NCBI GenBank assembly: GCA_965197495.1
Contig: OZ240210.1
Location: 1,674,001-1,738,000 of the forward strand
Direction of reading: 5' to 3'
DNA length: 64,000 bases
From: SMYC01 sp965197495
Lineage (GTDB): Bacteria > Acidobacteriota > Vicinamibacteria > Marinacidobacterales > SMYC01
Shown: positions 8,667 through 17,570 of the stretch, in pieces
How positions within the stretch are numbered: the stretch's first letter is position 1
How the letters are laid out: each line of letters starts with the position of its first letter
Notes under the pieces: generated by a model
The model's input: the letters and a program-made list of their open reading frames with translations, nothing else
What the model was told of the DNA's origin: nothing
Databases searched by the model: none
Position numbers and translations under genes: made by a program

Positions 8667-10304
8667 TCACGCCTTGCGGCCGAAGCCAGTCACAACTGCG
8701 AAAGCCAGGACCCCGAGTAGCGCCCACGAGTGAAAATTGACGAGCCCGATCTCGAACGGGCCGAGCCGCGGCATTCCGTGGTGTTCCTTCATCTCTGGAT
8801 CGGCCCAAAGAGTGGCGTAGGGCGGACGGGGCTCGAAGGGGTCATGAGGATCGTAGAGGTGGAGGAAAGCAAAGAAGGGAACGTCCTGGTGCGCTTCGAG
8901 CCAACGCGTGAACCGATCGATGTACTCGCGAGACGTTTTGCTTGAGCCTATCTCCGGGAGCGACCCGTCTTCGTGCAGCTCTTCGAACCCTTGGTGGAGG
9001 TTCGTGAATTGACCGGTGAAGAGGTTCGAAGAGAACGAGACGGTAGCGTAGCCCGCCTCGCGGTACAGCTCGGCGAGCGTGACCGCGGACGCGGGGAGAA
9101 AGTCGGAGAATTCCTTGACACCGTGCGTCGATGGATAGAGCGACGTCGCGAGAGACGGCGTCGAGACTTTGGTCCACGTCGCCTGCGAAACGGTGTTCAG
9201 GAACAACACACCTTGAGAGGCCATGCGTTTCAAGTTGGGGGCCGTCTCGCGCTCGTAACCGTAAACGGAGAGATGATCGATCCGCAGCGTATCGGTCCAA
9301 AGGACGATGACGCCGCGCGGTCGCCTGGAATCTGCGCCTGCGGTTTGACGCACCACCGGCGTACCCCAGATACCAATGGCGCCTTCCTGATCGGAGTCGA
9401 GGGACAAGGAAAGATTTGCCGAACGCCCGGCGTGGGGCGCGAGGTCGATGACGCGATGCTCCCAACGATAAGGTGTCGTGACCGTTTGCTCGAACACGAC
9501 GTCGTCGTCCAAGCTCACGCGGAAGGTGACAGGCACGTCGTCGACGGTGCCCACGGCAAGGTCGAGCGACGGACGAGAGGGAAGCTCCAATGGGATACGG
9601 ATCGTCTCCGGAGCTCGCGAGACGATCGACCCCCGATAGATATCCGACATCCCTTGGAAACCGATACCGCTCTCGATGCCCGCCAGGTACTCTTCGCGGA
9701 AGATGAAGCGGATGGACTCGATGGCGAAATCTGCCCCGGCTACGTCCGTTGGGCGGATGTACATGTGTCGGACGCGGGACGCCGTAACCGGAAGCGGGCT
9801 CCGGAGCGTATACGTACGAACTTCATCGCCCGCTACCAAGGGAGTGCTGATGCCGAATGTCGTCATCAAAAAGACGACGGGGCCGGGGCCCGGCAAGGCC
9901 TGCGGCGGCGGGATCGGTGTCGTGGACCCCCCTGGGACGATGGAGAAATTCGCGCCCGGCGACACGCGGATTTTGACTTCGATGGAATGAAGCTGATCCT
10001 GGTTTTCGAGCCCAGTCGTGCGCTCGATGTGGATGAGGGGGGTGTCGCTCGTCGAGCGGCCGACGAGAAGCCCGTCGCGCACGGCGAGCCCGGAGACGTT
10101 GGCGAAGGCGCTGAATCCATTCGTTCCTGCGGTGGGGTCGGCGAACGTCCATTGGGTTCGCGGCGGCGGTGGAGCGGGGTTCGAAGGGCCTCCCTGCACC
10201 ATCTCCCCGGCGAAGGCGTCGACCAATCGAATCGGCATCGGGTCCGACGACGGCGCGCAGGCCGCCGTGACAACGAGTAAAGAGAATAAGATAACCAATC
10301 GCAT
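8667..10304 (-). CDS. Sulfatase/alkaline-phosphatase-superfamily lipoprotein, C-terminally truncated or chimeric
   Basis: Read on the minus strand from ATG 10304, with a GGAGG site 5 nt upstream, which beats the ATG at 10334. A lipoprotein signal (VTAAC) is followed by about 270 residues of beta-rich N-terminal region and then a sulfatase domain: VLWTDTLRIDHLSVYGY (metal Asp region), TKVSTPSLATSLYPSTHGV (nucleophile region with Ser instead of the usual Cys-x-Pro-x-Arg), and FAFLHLYDPHDPF. The domain then stops. The last ~30 residues are a single hydrophobic segment ending in GFGRKA. Complete sulfatases carry about 250-300 more residues, including a DHGE metal motif. A deletion that fused two genes is likely, so activity is doubtful. 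Confidence 0.7.
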   Translation of the reverse strand: MRLVILFSLLVVTAACAPSSDPMPIRLVDAFAGEMVQGGPSNPAPPPPRTQWTFADPTAGTNGFSAFANVSGLAVRDGLLVGRSTSDTPLIHIERTTGLENQDQLHSIEVKIRVSPGANFSIVPGGSTTPIPPPQALPGPGPVVFLMTTFGISTPLVAGDEVRTYTLRSPLPVTASRVRHMYIRPTDVAGADFAIESIRFIFREEYLAGIESGIGFQGMSDIYRGSIVSRAPETIRIPLELPSRPSLDLAVGTVDDVPVTFRVSLDDDVVFEQTVTTPYRWEHRVIDLAPHAGRSANLSLSLDSDQEGAIGIWGTPVVRQTAGADSRRPRGVIVLWTDTLRIDHLSVYGYERETAPNLKRMASQGVLFLNTVSQATWTKVSTPSLATSLYPSTHGVKEFSDFLPASAVTLAELYREAGYATVSFSSNLFTGQFTNLHQGFEELHEDGSLPEIGSSKTSREYIDRFTRWLEAHQDVPFFAFLHLYDPHDPFEPRPPYATLWADPEMKEHHGMPRLGPFEIGLVNFHSWALLGVLAFAVVTGFGRKA

Positions 10305-10520
10305 TCGTTCCTCCGGCGGTGCGTCCGCCATCAAGTGTCGCTACCCGGCCATCGGCATTCGCATGATAGCGGCCGCTGCCGGCCTGCGCGAGTCGGCGAA
10401 CACCGAAAGGCAAAACGTGAAAGACAGCATCGCGCTGTAGAATCGCGTGGCTCGTGTCGCTCCATAGATCTTGACCCCGGGGAGGTTCTACCCGATAGTT
10501 GTCTTTTAGCGAAGCAAAAA
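10305..10520. promoter_or_regulatory. Divergent promoter region
   Basis: The 216-bp gap separates the divergent sulfatase and DUF885-like genes and must hold both promoters. A TAGAAT hexamer at 10438-10443 is a possible -10 for the rightward gene. No operator or riboswitch was recognised. Confidence 0.3.
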
Positions 10521-12227
10521 ATGAAACGTGCACCGAATCGCGGGAACGCGCTCGTCCTCGTCATTAGCCTCAGTGGCCTCATGGTCCTCGCCGTGGTCGC
10601 TTTCGGTTGCGCCCCGAAAACCGATACCAGTCTACCCGTGGAAGATCGTCTGCTCGAGAACGTGATGGAGGTCTATTTCGCCGAGCGTTTTCGCTTCTTT
10701 CCTGTGGAGTCGACGCTGTCGGGCCTTCCTGGCAACGACGATCGTCTCGGAAGCTTCGCGCGCGCCGATATCGACGCGCGCGTTTCATGGCTCTCTGATT
10801 TTCATTACAAGCTCATGGGGCTAAGGCTCACAGAGCTTTCGCAGCTGGCTTATCTCGACGCGATCTGGCTCACGAGCCTCGTGAAGGCCGAGCTATTCGA
10901 GCTCGAGCAAAGGCAGCTTTGGAATCGGACCGCCGCGTTTTACGGGGACCAGATCCGCCTCGGGCTCGTTTCCCTGCTCGCGGAAGGGGAGCTTGCCACG
11001 CGCGCGGACGCCCTTGCCGGCAGGCTGGCGGCCATCACACCGCTCTTGGATCAAGCGCGGGAGAATCTCGGTCCCGCCCACCCCATCTGGCGCGGCGATG
11101 GTGTCCGGTCGCTTCAGAGCTGCCGGCGTTTGCTGCTCGATCTTCCTCAGATGATCGAAGGCCGCTTGCCGCCCCCGACGGTCGCGGAGCTCGCCGAGCT
11201 CAGCCGCGCCGCGACGCGCTCGGTGCAGAGGCTCATGGCCAACGCGCCACCGCCCACCGGTGACGACCCCGCTGGTTTCGTCCTCGGTGAGGAAGGCCTG
11301 CGCCGCTATTTTCTCTACGGGCACATGTTGGATTGGTCGCCGGACACCATCCTCGCCCTCGCGGAAGCCGAGCTCGAGCTCGCCACGCACGAGCTCACAG
11401 AGCTTGCGTTGACCCAATTTGCGTCGGAGTCTTTGCCCGCACTCCTCGCGCCTAAGCCTCCTCTCGAGGCGGTCGAACTCGAAGTCGCCGAGGCTTCCGA
11501 GCGTGTCGCTGCCTTTGTTCGCGAACGCGGCCTTTCGCCCTCGTCCGAAGTCTCGCCTCCGGTACGTTTGGTGCCGTTTTACTTTCCTGGCCGAGCGCCG
11601 GTGGTGTTGTGGCGTCCCAAGGCGCTCGAGCCGGCTCGAGGCACGTTTCTCATGGTTCGCGGCGCGGAGCTGGGCCGCGCGGACCGCAGCGAGCTCCAGC
11701 TTCTCACCTTGCGCGAAGTGGGTGGGCGCGCGCGTCAATTCGCTTACCAGGCTGAGTCTGCGAGCTTGTTGCGGCGCGTCCTTGCGACCGAGACCACGAG
11801 CGAGGGGTGGCTTTTGGAGTTCGAGCGTGAGGCTCTCGATGGAGGGTTCGATCCGGACAATCTCGAGCTGCGCCTGCGGCACCATCACCGACGCATGCTC
11901 GCCTTCGTACGATTGATCGCCGTTTTCGAGATGCATGCGCAGGGCCGGAGCTTCGAAGAAATCGTCACTCTGTTTCGGGAGCGAGGACTTCTGTCTCTTG
12001 CTGCATCGCGGAGCGAAGCGACGCGTGTCGCGGTCGATCCTGGCGCTTCGAACCCCGCTGCCGGATGGTTGGCTCTAAACGAGTTCGCGGCCGACTACGC
12101 TTCGGAGCACCCGCTCGCAACCCGCGCTGAGCTCACCCGCCGGCTCCTCGCCGAGGGGCTCCCGCCGATGCGACTCATCCGGTTCCGCTTGCTGGGAGCT
12201 TCCTCGGGCTTTCAATTGAGAGACTGA
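10521..12227 (+). CDS. DUF885-like lipoprotein without the metal-binding motif
   Basis: A 568-residue predicted lipoprotein (VVAFGC lipobox near residue 30). ATG 10521 is preferred over earlier in-frame codons because the signal peptide starts there. FFPVESTLSGLPGNDDRL near residue 60 matches the opening of DUF885 proteins, a gluzincin-like group of predicted peptidases. The place where active members carry an HExxPGHH zinc motif reads LREVGGRARQFAY: the glutamate is kept but the histidines are lost. This is probably a non-catalytic or altered homologue. It stands alone, 66 bp before the glycosyltransferase block. Confidence 0.6.
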   Translation: MKRAPNRGNALVLVISLSGLMVLAVVAFGCAPKTDTSLPVEDRLLENVMEVYFAERFRFFPVESTLSGLPGNDDRLGSFARADIDARVSWLSDFHYKLMGLRLTELSQLAYLDAIWLTSLVKAELFELEQRQLWNRTAAFYGDQIRLGLVSLLAEGELATRADALAGRLAAITPLLDQARENLGPAHPIWRGDGVRSLQSCRRLLLDLPQMIEGRLPPPTVAELAELSRAATRSVQRLMANAPPPTGDDPAGFVLGEEGLRRYFLYGHMLDWSPDTILALAEAELELATHELTELALTQFASESLPALLAPKPPLEAVELEVAEASERVAAFVRERGLSPSSEVSPPVRLVPFYFPGRAPVVLWRPKALEPARGTFLMVRGAELGRADRSELQLLTLREVGGRARQFAYQAESASLLRRVLATETTSEGWLLEFEREALDGGFDPDNLELRLRHHHRRMLAFVRLIAVFEMHAQGRSFEEIVTLFRERGLLSLAASRSEATRVAVDPGASNPAAGWLALNEFAADYASEHPLATRAELTRRLLAEGLPPMRLIRFRLLGASSGFQLRD

Positions 12228-12276
12228 CAGGAGAGACTGACAGGGCACGCCCCGTGGCAAGGACGGCAGGGAGGAC

Positions 12277-12282
12277 TATAAT
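12277..12282 (+). promoter_or_regulatory. Putative -10 box for the first GT4 gene
   Basis: TATAAT lies 11 bp before ATG 12294. A weak -35 match (GTGGCA, 12254-12259) stands at 17-bp spacing. The predicted transcript would have almost no leader. Confidence 0.4.
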
Positions 12283-12293
12283 TCCAGGGCCGC

Positions 12294-13502
12294 ATGCGCA
12301 TCCTCATGATCGCCCCTCAGCCATTCTTTCAGCCGAGGGGTACGCCGTTCAGCGAGTTCTACCGGATCCGGGCGCTGACTGAGCTCGGGCATCAAGTCGA
12401 TCTCGTCACCTATGCGATCGGCGAGGATGTCGAGATGCCGGGGCTTCGCATTTTCCGGACCCCCGCGGTGCCCGCCATCCGTTCGGTCCGGGTCGGGCCG
12501 TCCCTCGCGAAGCTCCCGCTCGATACGCTCGTCTTCACATCGTCGCTCAGGCGGCTTCTTTCCGAGCGTTACGACGTTCTCGACTGTCACGAGGAAGCGG
12601 GGCTCATGGGTGTCGTCTTCTCGAAGCTCTTCGGCGTCCCGACCATCTACGACATGCACTCGTCGCTTCCGGAGCAGCTCGACAATTTTCGCTACAGCCG
12701 CTCGCGCGTGTTGCGTTCCCTGTTCGACTTCGCCGAGCGCGTTACCATCCGGGGCTCCGAAGCGGTCATCTATGTTTGTCCCTATCTCGGTGAGGTCGTC
12801 GATCGCACCGACGCCGAAAAGCCCAAATTCCTCATCGAGAACTCGCCGCTCGCGGAATCGGGTGACCCGCTGAGCGAGGAAGAGGTGAAGCGGGTCCGCG
12901 GCGAACTCGGCTTCGACGACGCTTTCGTTCTTCTCTACACGGGAACGTTCGAGGCTTATCAGGGGCTCGAGCTTCTCTATGAAGCCGTGGCGCGCGTTTC
13001 GGATCCTTCCGTTCGGTTATTGATGGTCGGCGGCAAGCCCGATCAAGTCGAAGCGGCGCGAAAGAATGACGCGCGTCTCGCTATCGCGGACCGGGTCGTT
13101 TTTATCGGACAGAAGCCGCCTTCGGACATGCCGCACTACCTCGCCGCGGCCGACGCGCTCGTCTCACCGCGCTCACACGGCAACAACACCCCGCTCAAGA
13201 TTTATTCCTATCTTCATTCGGGAAAGCCGATCGTTGCGACCCGCATCCTCACGCATACTCAAGTTCTCGACGATGCGATCGCGGTGCTGACAGAGCCCGA
13301 GCCCGAAGCTTTCGCGAAAGGCATCGAAGCCCTCGTGGCGGATCCCAAGCGCGCCCGTGAGCTCGGCGCGGCGGCACGGCGGCGCTCGGACGAAGAGTAC
13401 AGCTACGAGCGTTATCTCGAAAGAACCCGGCGCGTGCTCGACTACGTGTCGAAAAAGCTCGCTTTACCCGTGCCGCGCGAGACACCGGCACCTTCGGAGT
13501 AA
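12294..13502 (+). CDS. GT4-family glycosyltransferase
   Basis: A 402-residue GT-B-fold glycosyltransferase of family GT4. The N-terminal domain begins MRILMIAPQPFFQPRGTPFS, where the GTPFS glycine loop usually contacts the donor. The C-terminal domain opens with LLYTGTFEAYQGLELL (about residue 215), the standard start of the nucleotide-sugar domain, and ends with SPRSHGNNTPLKIYSYLHSGKPIV, an acidic/ribose-contact region in which the usual ExxxxxxxE is changed to NNTPLKIYSY. It is followed after 3 bp by the DmpA-like gene. It probably builds surface glycan or glycolipid with the GT genes at 15.4-18.6 kb. Confidence 0.85.
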   Translation: MRILMIAPQPFFQPRGTPFSEFYRIRALTELGHQVDLVTYAIGEDVEMPGLRIFRTPAVPAIRSVRVGPSLAKLPLDTLVFTSSLRRLLSERYDVLDCHEEAGLMGVVFSKLFGVPTIYDMHSSLPEQLDNFRYSRSRVLRSLFDFAERVTIRGSEAVIYVCPYLGEVVDRTDAEKPKFLIENSPLAESGDPLSEEEVKRVRGELGFDDAFVLLYTGTFEAYQGLELLYEAVARVSDPSVRLLMVGGKPDQVEAARKNDARLAIADRVVFIGQKPPSDMPHYLAAADALVSPRSHGNNTPLKIYSYLHSGKPIVATRILTHTQVLDDAIAVLTEPEPEAFAKGIEALVADPKRARELGAAARRRSDEEYSYERYLERTRRVLDYVSKKLALPVPRETPAPSE

Positions 13503-13505
13503 CCC

Positions 13506-14651
13506 ATGAGAATCTATCTTGCTATCTTGACAATCAGTTTCGCCGCTAATCTCTCGGCCCAACCCGATGCAACGTCACGCCCCCGCGCGCGAGAGTTTGG
13601 TCTCGCTCCCGGTGTGCTGCTGACCGGCGAGCTCAATGCGATCACCGATGTCCCCGGTGTGAAAGTCGGCCAGGTCACGATCTGGCGCGGGAGCGACGTG
13701 CGCACCGGGGTTACGACCATCCTGCCGCATGATGGAAATTTGTTTCAGGAGAAAGTGCCCGGCGCGATCCATCTCGGCAATGCTTTCGGGAAGCTCATTG
13801 GCTACACCCAGGTGCGGGAGCTCGGCTACATCGAATCACCCATCGTGCTGACCGGAACGCTGTCGGTGTGGAACGCCGCGAACAGCGTTTTGAGCTACCT
13901 CATGGGGCTTCCGGGGAACGAGAGCGTACGCTCGTTCAACCCCGTTGTGGGGGAGACGAACGACGGCGGTCTCAACGACATTCGCGGCCGCCACGTCAAA
14001 GAAGAGCACGTGCTCAAGTCGATACGGAGCGCGAGCGGCGGCCCGGTTCAAGAGGGTGTCGTTGGCGCGGGCACGGGCACGAGCGCTTTCGGGTGGAAGT
14101 CTGGCATCGGAACGTCGTCGCGGAAGCTTCCGAAAAGCCTCGGTGGCTATACGGTGGGTGTCCTCGTGCAGAGCAACTATGGCGGCATCTTGCAGATGGA
14201 TGGCCTCCCCGTGGGCGAAGAGCTCGGTCGTTACTATTTGCGCGACGTCACCACCGGCGACGAAGAAAATCCCGACGGCTCGATCATGATGGTCGTGGCC
14301 ACCGATGCGCCCGTGCTCTCCGCGGGGCTCGAGCGCGTTGCGAAACGCGCCATGCTCGGTCTTTCGCGGACGGGCGCGACGTCTTCCAACGGAAGCGGCG
14401 ACTACGTCATCGCGTTCTCGACTGCGCCCGAGCTTCGAAGCGCCTTTACGAGCCGAGAGCTCAAAGACGGCGCGCCCTCGCTCCGCAACGACAAGCTCTC
14501 GCCGATCTTTCAAGCAACCATCGAAGCGACGGAAGAGGCGGTTTACAACTCGATGCTGAAAGCGGTCGACGTCACCGGAAGAGACGGCAACCACAGAGAG
14601 GCGCTACCGCTCGACCGCCTCCGCGAGATCATGAAGAAATACAATCGCTAG
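13506..14651 (+). CDS. P1-family (DmpA/BapA-type) aminopeptidase, secreted
   Basis: A 381-residue protein with a signal peptide (LAILTISFAANLSAQ) and the P1/S58 N-terminal-nucleophile hydrolase fold. Typical blocks are ITDVPGVKVGQVTIW at the start of the domain, VVGETNDGGLND and VGAGTGTSAFGWKSGIGT. The family self-cleaves before a serine or threonine; GSIMMVVATDAPV (about residue 258) is the likely cleavage and nucleophile site. These enzymes remove N-terminal D-, L- or beta-amino acids from peptides. It is likely periplasmic and is the last intact gene before the IS200-type element. Confidence 0.85.
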   Translation: MRIYLAILTISFAANLSAQPDATSRPRAREFGLAPGVLLTGELNAITDVPGVKVGQVTIWRGSDVRTGVTTILPHDGNLFQEKVPGAIHLGNAFGKLIGYTQVRELGYIESPIVLTGTLSVWNAANSVLSYLMGLPGNESVRSFNPVVGETNDGGLNDIRGRHVKEEHVLKSIRSASGGPVQEGVVGAGTGTSAFGWKSGIGTSSRKLPKSLGGYTVGVLVQSNYGGILQMDGLPVGEELGRYYLRDVTTGDEENPDGSIMMVVATDAPVLSAGLERVAKRAMLGLSRTGATSSNGSGDYVIAFSTAPELRSAFTSRELKDGAPSLRNDKLSPIFQATIEATEEAVYNSMLKAVDVTGRDGNHREALPLDRLREIMKKYNR

Positions 14652-14777
14652 CAGGGCGATGAGAGACTCATCTGCACCCTGCGCGAGCGGAGCGTCCGAC
14701 TTCGCCAAGGCTTCGTCGGGACCTCGCCGAAGCCCGCAGGGCGTAGGCGGGAGCACTAATCACTGAGCGCGTGCGCT
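14652..14777. other. Short intergenic stretch before the IS200-type element
   Basis: 126 bp with no credible gene. It contains short GC-rich imperfect inverted repeats around 14700-14755 (CGCCAAGGCTTCGTCGG type). Nothing specific could be assigned. Confidence 0.4.
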
Positions 14778-15321
14778 CCATCGCCTAAAGGCGATGGGTT
14801 CACGTCGCCGACTAAAGTCGGCTTGTCCTTGCCTCGTTTCACTACTCACTGACCTTGAAAGAATCGTCGTCCTGGGGCACGGCGCCCTGCAACTCTATAT
14901 ACTTCGCTATCACCTCATCCGTCACGTTGCCCGTTGTCACCACGAAGTAACCCCGTGCCCATAGGTGCCGACCCCAGAACTCCTTCCGCATCGTCCGTAA
15001 GTCGCGCATCAGACGATTCGACGTCTTACCCTTGATCAACTGCATCACTCGACTCGGCGACAAATTCGGCGGCACGCTCAGCAACAGGTGCACGTGCTCA
15101 GGCCGCACATGACCCTTCAGTATTTCTATCTGGTTCCGAGCACAGATCTCCCGGATGAGATCCCGGAGACGAACCGCTACATCCCCTCTCAAGGCCGGCT
15201 TGCGGTACTTCGTGATAAATACGAAGTGATAGTTTAACTGGTACGTCGTGTGCGATGATTTACGATATCCTTTCACCTGGGGATCGTACCCCAAGCCTCC
15301 TAAAGGCTTCGCCTAAAGGCG
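14778..15321 (-). mobile_element. IS200/IS605-family element with terminal hairpins
   Basis: The tnpA-like gene is bracketed by subterminal hairpins, as expected for single-strand HUH transposition rather than inverted-repeat ends. Left: 14778-14797 (CCATCGCC-TAAA-GGCGATGG) and 14807-14822 (GCCGAC-TAAA-GTCGGC). Right: 15278-15293 (imperfect GGGG...CCCC) and 15310-15321 (CGCC-TAAA-GGCG). The shared TAAA loop on both sides supports one element. No tnpB partner is present. Exact ends are uncertain by tens of bases. It lies between the DmpA-like gene and a GT4 gene, interrupting the glycan block. Confidence 0.75.
14842..15294 (-). CDS. tnpA: IS200/IS605-type HUH transposase (Y1)
   Basis: A 150-residue Y1 transposase, full length for the family. 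It has the fold start YQLNYHFVFITKYRKPAL, the HUH metal motif in RPEHVHLLLSVPPNLSP (residues about 62-78) and the catalytic tyrosine in VTDEVIAKYIELQ (about 131). It cuts and joins single-stranded DNA at hairpin ends. The start at 15294 is a TTG and is uncertain. No frame damage is seen, so the element may be active. Confidence 0.9.
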   Translation of the reverse strand: MGYDPQVKGYRKSSHTTYQLNYHFVFITKYRKPALRGDVAVRLRDLIREICARNQIEILKGHVRPEHVHLLLSVPPNLSPSRVMQLIKGKTSNRLMRDLRTMRKEFWGRHLWARGYFVVTTGNVTDEVIAKYIELQGAVPQDDDSFKVSE

Positions 15322-15354
15322 AGGGATTTCAACCATCCCCGAGTGGGACATTAA

Positions 15355-16602
15355 ATGTCCAAGATCAAGGTTCTTCAAATTTGCGATCACCTCGGATGGG
15401 AAGGATCCCGGATGCACGGAGTCAAGCGGCTCTTTGCATGGATGATCCCCCGCTTCGACAAAACCCGTTTCGACGTATCGCTTCTGAGCTTGCGCAAAAA
15501 GGATCTTTCGGAAGACAAGCTCGAGAGCTGCGGCTTCCGCGTCTACTATCTCGAGAAAGGCAAGTTCGATCCGTCGACGCTTCCCGCGCTCATCGGGCTC
15601 TTGAAGCGTCTCGAGATCGACGTTATCCAGACGCATGGCTATGGCGCGACGACCTTCGGTCGCGCGGCCGCGGTCTATCTCGGGATCCCGAACGTGCTCC
15701 ACGAGCATGCGAACCTCACCGACACGCCGTGGTTCCAGAAGATCCCCGACAAGATTTTCGATCCTCTGACCGACATCGCGGTGGCCGTTTCCGAATCCAC
15801 GCGGGAGTTTTGCGTGAGGGGTCGGCAGCTCTCGCCGAAGCGAGTGAAGAAAATTTTTCTCGGCGCTCCGCTCGACGAGTTCCAGCCGTTCTCGCCCGAA
15901 GCCCGGCGCGAAGCGCGCCATCGCCTCGGCTTCGAGGATGACGGTCTGAAGCTTTTCGGCACCGTCACCCGCCTCCACGAGTCGAAAGGCAATCGCTATT
16001 TCGTGGAAGCCGCTTTTGAAGTCGCGAAGAGGATCCCGGAGGCTCGCTTCGTCGTCGTGGGTGAGGGCCCGCTCGAGCCGGAGCTCGAAGCGCAAGCAGA
16101 AGGCCTCGGCATCGGCGATCGCGTCGTCTTTCTCGGCTTCCAGCGCGATGTGGCCGCATGCTTTGCTAGCTTCGACGTCGCCGTCTTTCCCTCTCTTTGG
16201 GAAGGCACCCCTTTGACTGTTTTCGAATGTATGGCGCTCGCACGGCCGATCTTGTCGACGGATGTCGATGGCTTGCGCGAAGTGCTCGTGCACGATCAAA
16301 ACGCGCTCGTCGTGCCGCCGCGCGACGCAAGTGCGCTCGCCGAAGGTATGGTGCGCCTCATCGAGGACGAAACCCTCGCGCGGCGACTGGCCGAGCGTGC
16401 GCATGCGACTTCGAAGCGGTTCGGCATCCAGACCTTCGTCGATACGATGGCGCGCCTCTACGACGTGCTCGTCGAGCGCTACCGCGCGGAAGGCCGGCGC
16501 CCCCGCTGGGACTACGCGAAAGACTTCGAGTTTCTCGAGGAGCCTTGGCGCGTTACCCCCGTCCAAGACGGCCAGTGTGAGCCCCAACCTATAAGCTCGT
16601 GA
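15355..16602 (+). CDS. GT4-family glycosyltransferase
   Basis: A 415-residue GT4 enzyme. The N-terminal domain has VLQICDHLGWEGSRMHGVKRL near the start. The C-terminal domain shows LKLFGTVTRLHESKGNRYFVEA (about residue 200), FVVVGEGPLEPEL, VVFLGFQRDVAACFASFDVAVFPS and the nucleotide-sugar motif SLWEGTPLTVFECMALARP (E-x7-E type). It overlaps the next gene by 4 bp (GTGA), so it is translationally coupled to the flippase-like protein and a third GT4. The ATG lies only 33 bp from the IS200-type right hairpin, so the element has probably displaced or supplied upstream signals. Confidence 0.88.
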   Translation: MSKIKVLQICDHLGWEGSRMHGVKRLFAWMIPRFDKTRFDVSLLSLRKKDLSEDKLESCGFRVYYLEKGKFDPSTLPALIGLLKRLEIDVIQTHGYGATTFGRAAAVYLGIPNVLHEHANLTDTPWFQKIPDKIFDPLTDIAVAVSESTREFCVRGRQLSPKRVKKIFLGAPLDEFQPFSPEARREARHRLGFEDDGLKLFGTVTRLHESKGNRYFVEAAFEVAKRIPEARFVVVGEGPLEPELEAQAEGLGIGDRVVFLGFQRDVAACFASFDVAVFPSLWEGTPLTVFECMALARPILSTDVDGLREVLVHDQNALVVPPRDASALAEGMVRLIEDETLARRLAERAHATSKRFGIQTFVDTMARLYDVLVERYRAEGRRPRWDYAKDFEFLEEPWRVTPVQDGQCEPQPISS

Positions 16603-17570
16603 GCGCTCTCCGCGGAAGACTCTCGTTCGCGCTGCGCGTAGTGGTGGGCCTCGGACTCATCACCTTCATGCTCTCGCGGCTCGACCTCGAGAACATGCTC
16701 CGCTTTCTCAAGCGCGCGGATGCGTTTCTCGTCTTTCTCACGCTTACCGCCGTCTTCATCGATCGCTCGTTCATGGTCACGCGCTGGATCCAGCTCGTCG
16801 AAGCGCTCGACGTACACGTACCGCGCTGGCGCATGGTGAAGATCTTCTTTCTCAGCACGTTCTTCGGGAGCTTCCTCCCGAGCGGTGTAGGCGGCGAAGC
16901 CGTGCGCGCGGTATCGTTCTCGCGGCTCACGGAGCGCGGCGTCGAGTCGGTCGCGTCGGTCGTGATGGACCGGCTCCTCGGGCTGCTCTCGATGCTTCTC
17001 ACGGGGCTCCTCTCGCTCAGCTTTTTCTACCGCGTCTACCCGCATCCCGCGCTTCTCGCCCTCGTCGTGGCGGGCTCGATCGGGCTCGTGGCGGCGCTCG
17101 CCCTTGCTCTTTCACGCCGCGTGCATGCGAAGATCCTAGCGACCGGCAAAGAGAATTGGTGGACGAAGGCGGCACAAGCCATGGCGCGCTACCGCGCGCG
17201 GCTCACAACACTCGGTTTCGTTCTGCTGCTCTCTGTGGGCGTTCAGCTGTTGCGCGTGCTCCAAGCTTATTTGCTCTCGGAAGCCATGGGCCTCGGGACC
17301 CCCGCGATTTACTTCTTGTGTTTCATCCCGCCCATCCTCATCGTCACGATGCTCCCGATCTCCATCGGCGGCTGGGGGACGACGAACGTCGCTTATGTCG
17401 CGCTCTTCTCGCAAGTGGAGATGGATCCGGACGGAGCTTTCGTACTCTCGGTGTTAATCCTCGCGCTCGGCATCATCGGCAATCTTCCCGGCGGATTGAT
17501 TTACGCTGGGGAAGGATTCAGCTCCACGCATGCTGCGAAAGCTGCCGAGCGGAATCCAGAGAACGCATGA
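16599..17570 (+). CDS. Lysylphosphatidylglycerol synthase-like flippase domain membrane protein
   Basis: A 323-residue polytopic membrane protein (about 8 helices) of the UPF0104/AglD-like LPG-synthase transmembrane family. The marker motifs are FFLSTFFGSFLPSGVGGEAVRA (about residues 85-105) and VMDRLLGLLSML. Members without the soluble aminoacyl domain often accompany glycosyltransferases and are thought to help move lipid-linked substrates. The GTG start overlaps the GT4 stop upstream, and its own stop overlaps the next ATG (ATGA), so the three genes form a tight operon. Confidence 0.82.
   Translation: MSALRGRLSFALRVVVGLGLITFMLSRLDLENMLRFLKRADAFLVFLTLTAVFIDRSFMVTRWIQLVEALDVHVPRWRMVKIFFLSTFFGSFLPSGVGGEAVRAVSFSRLTERGVESVASVVMDRLLGLLSMLLTGLLSLSFFYRVYPHPALLALVVAGSIGLVAALALALSRRVHAKILATGKENWWTKAAQAMARYRARLTTLGFVLLLSVGVQLLRVLQAYLLSEAMGLGTPAIYFLCFIPPILIVTMLPISIGGWGTTNVAYVALFSQVEMDPDGAFVLSVLILALGIIGNLPGGLIYAGEGFSSTHAAKAAERNPENA

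Noticed and set aside
12219..12245. Tandem GAGACTGACAG repeat after the DUF885-like gene
   Set aside because: Only two units, partly at the stop codon. Too short to call a functional repeat.
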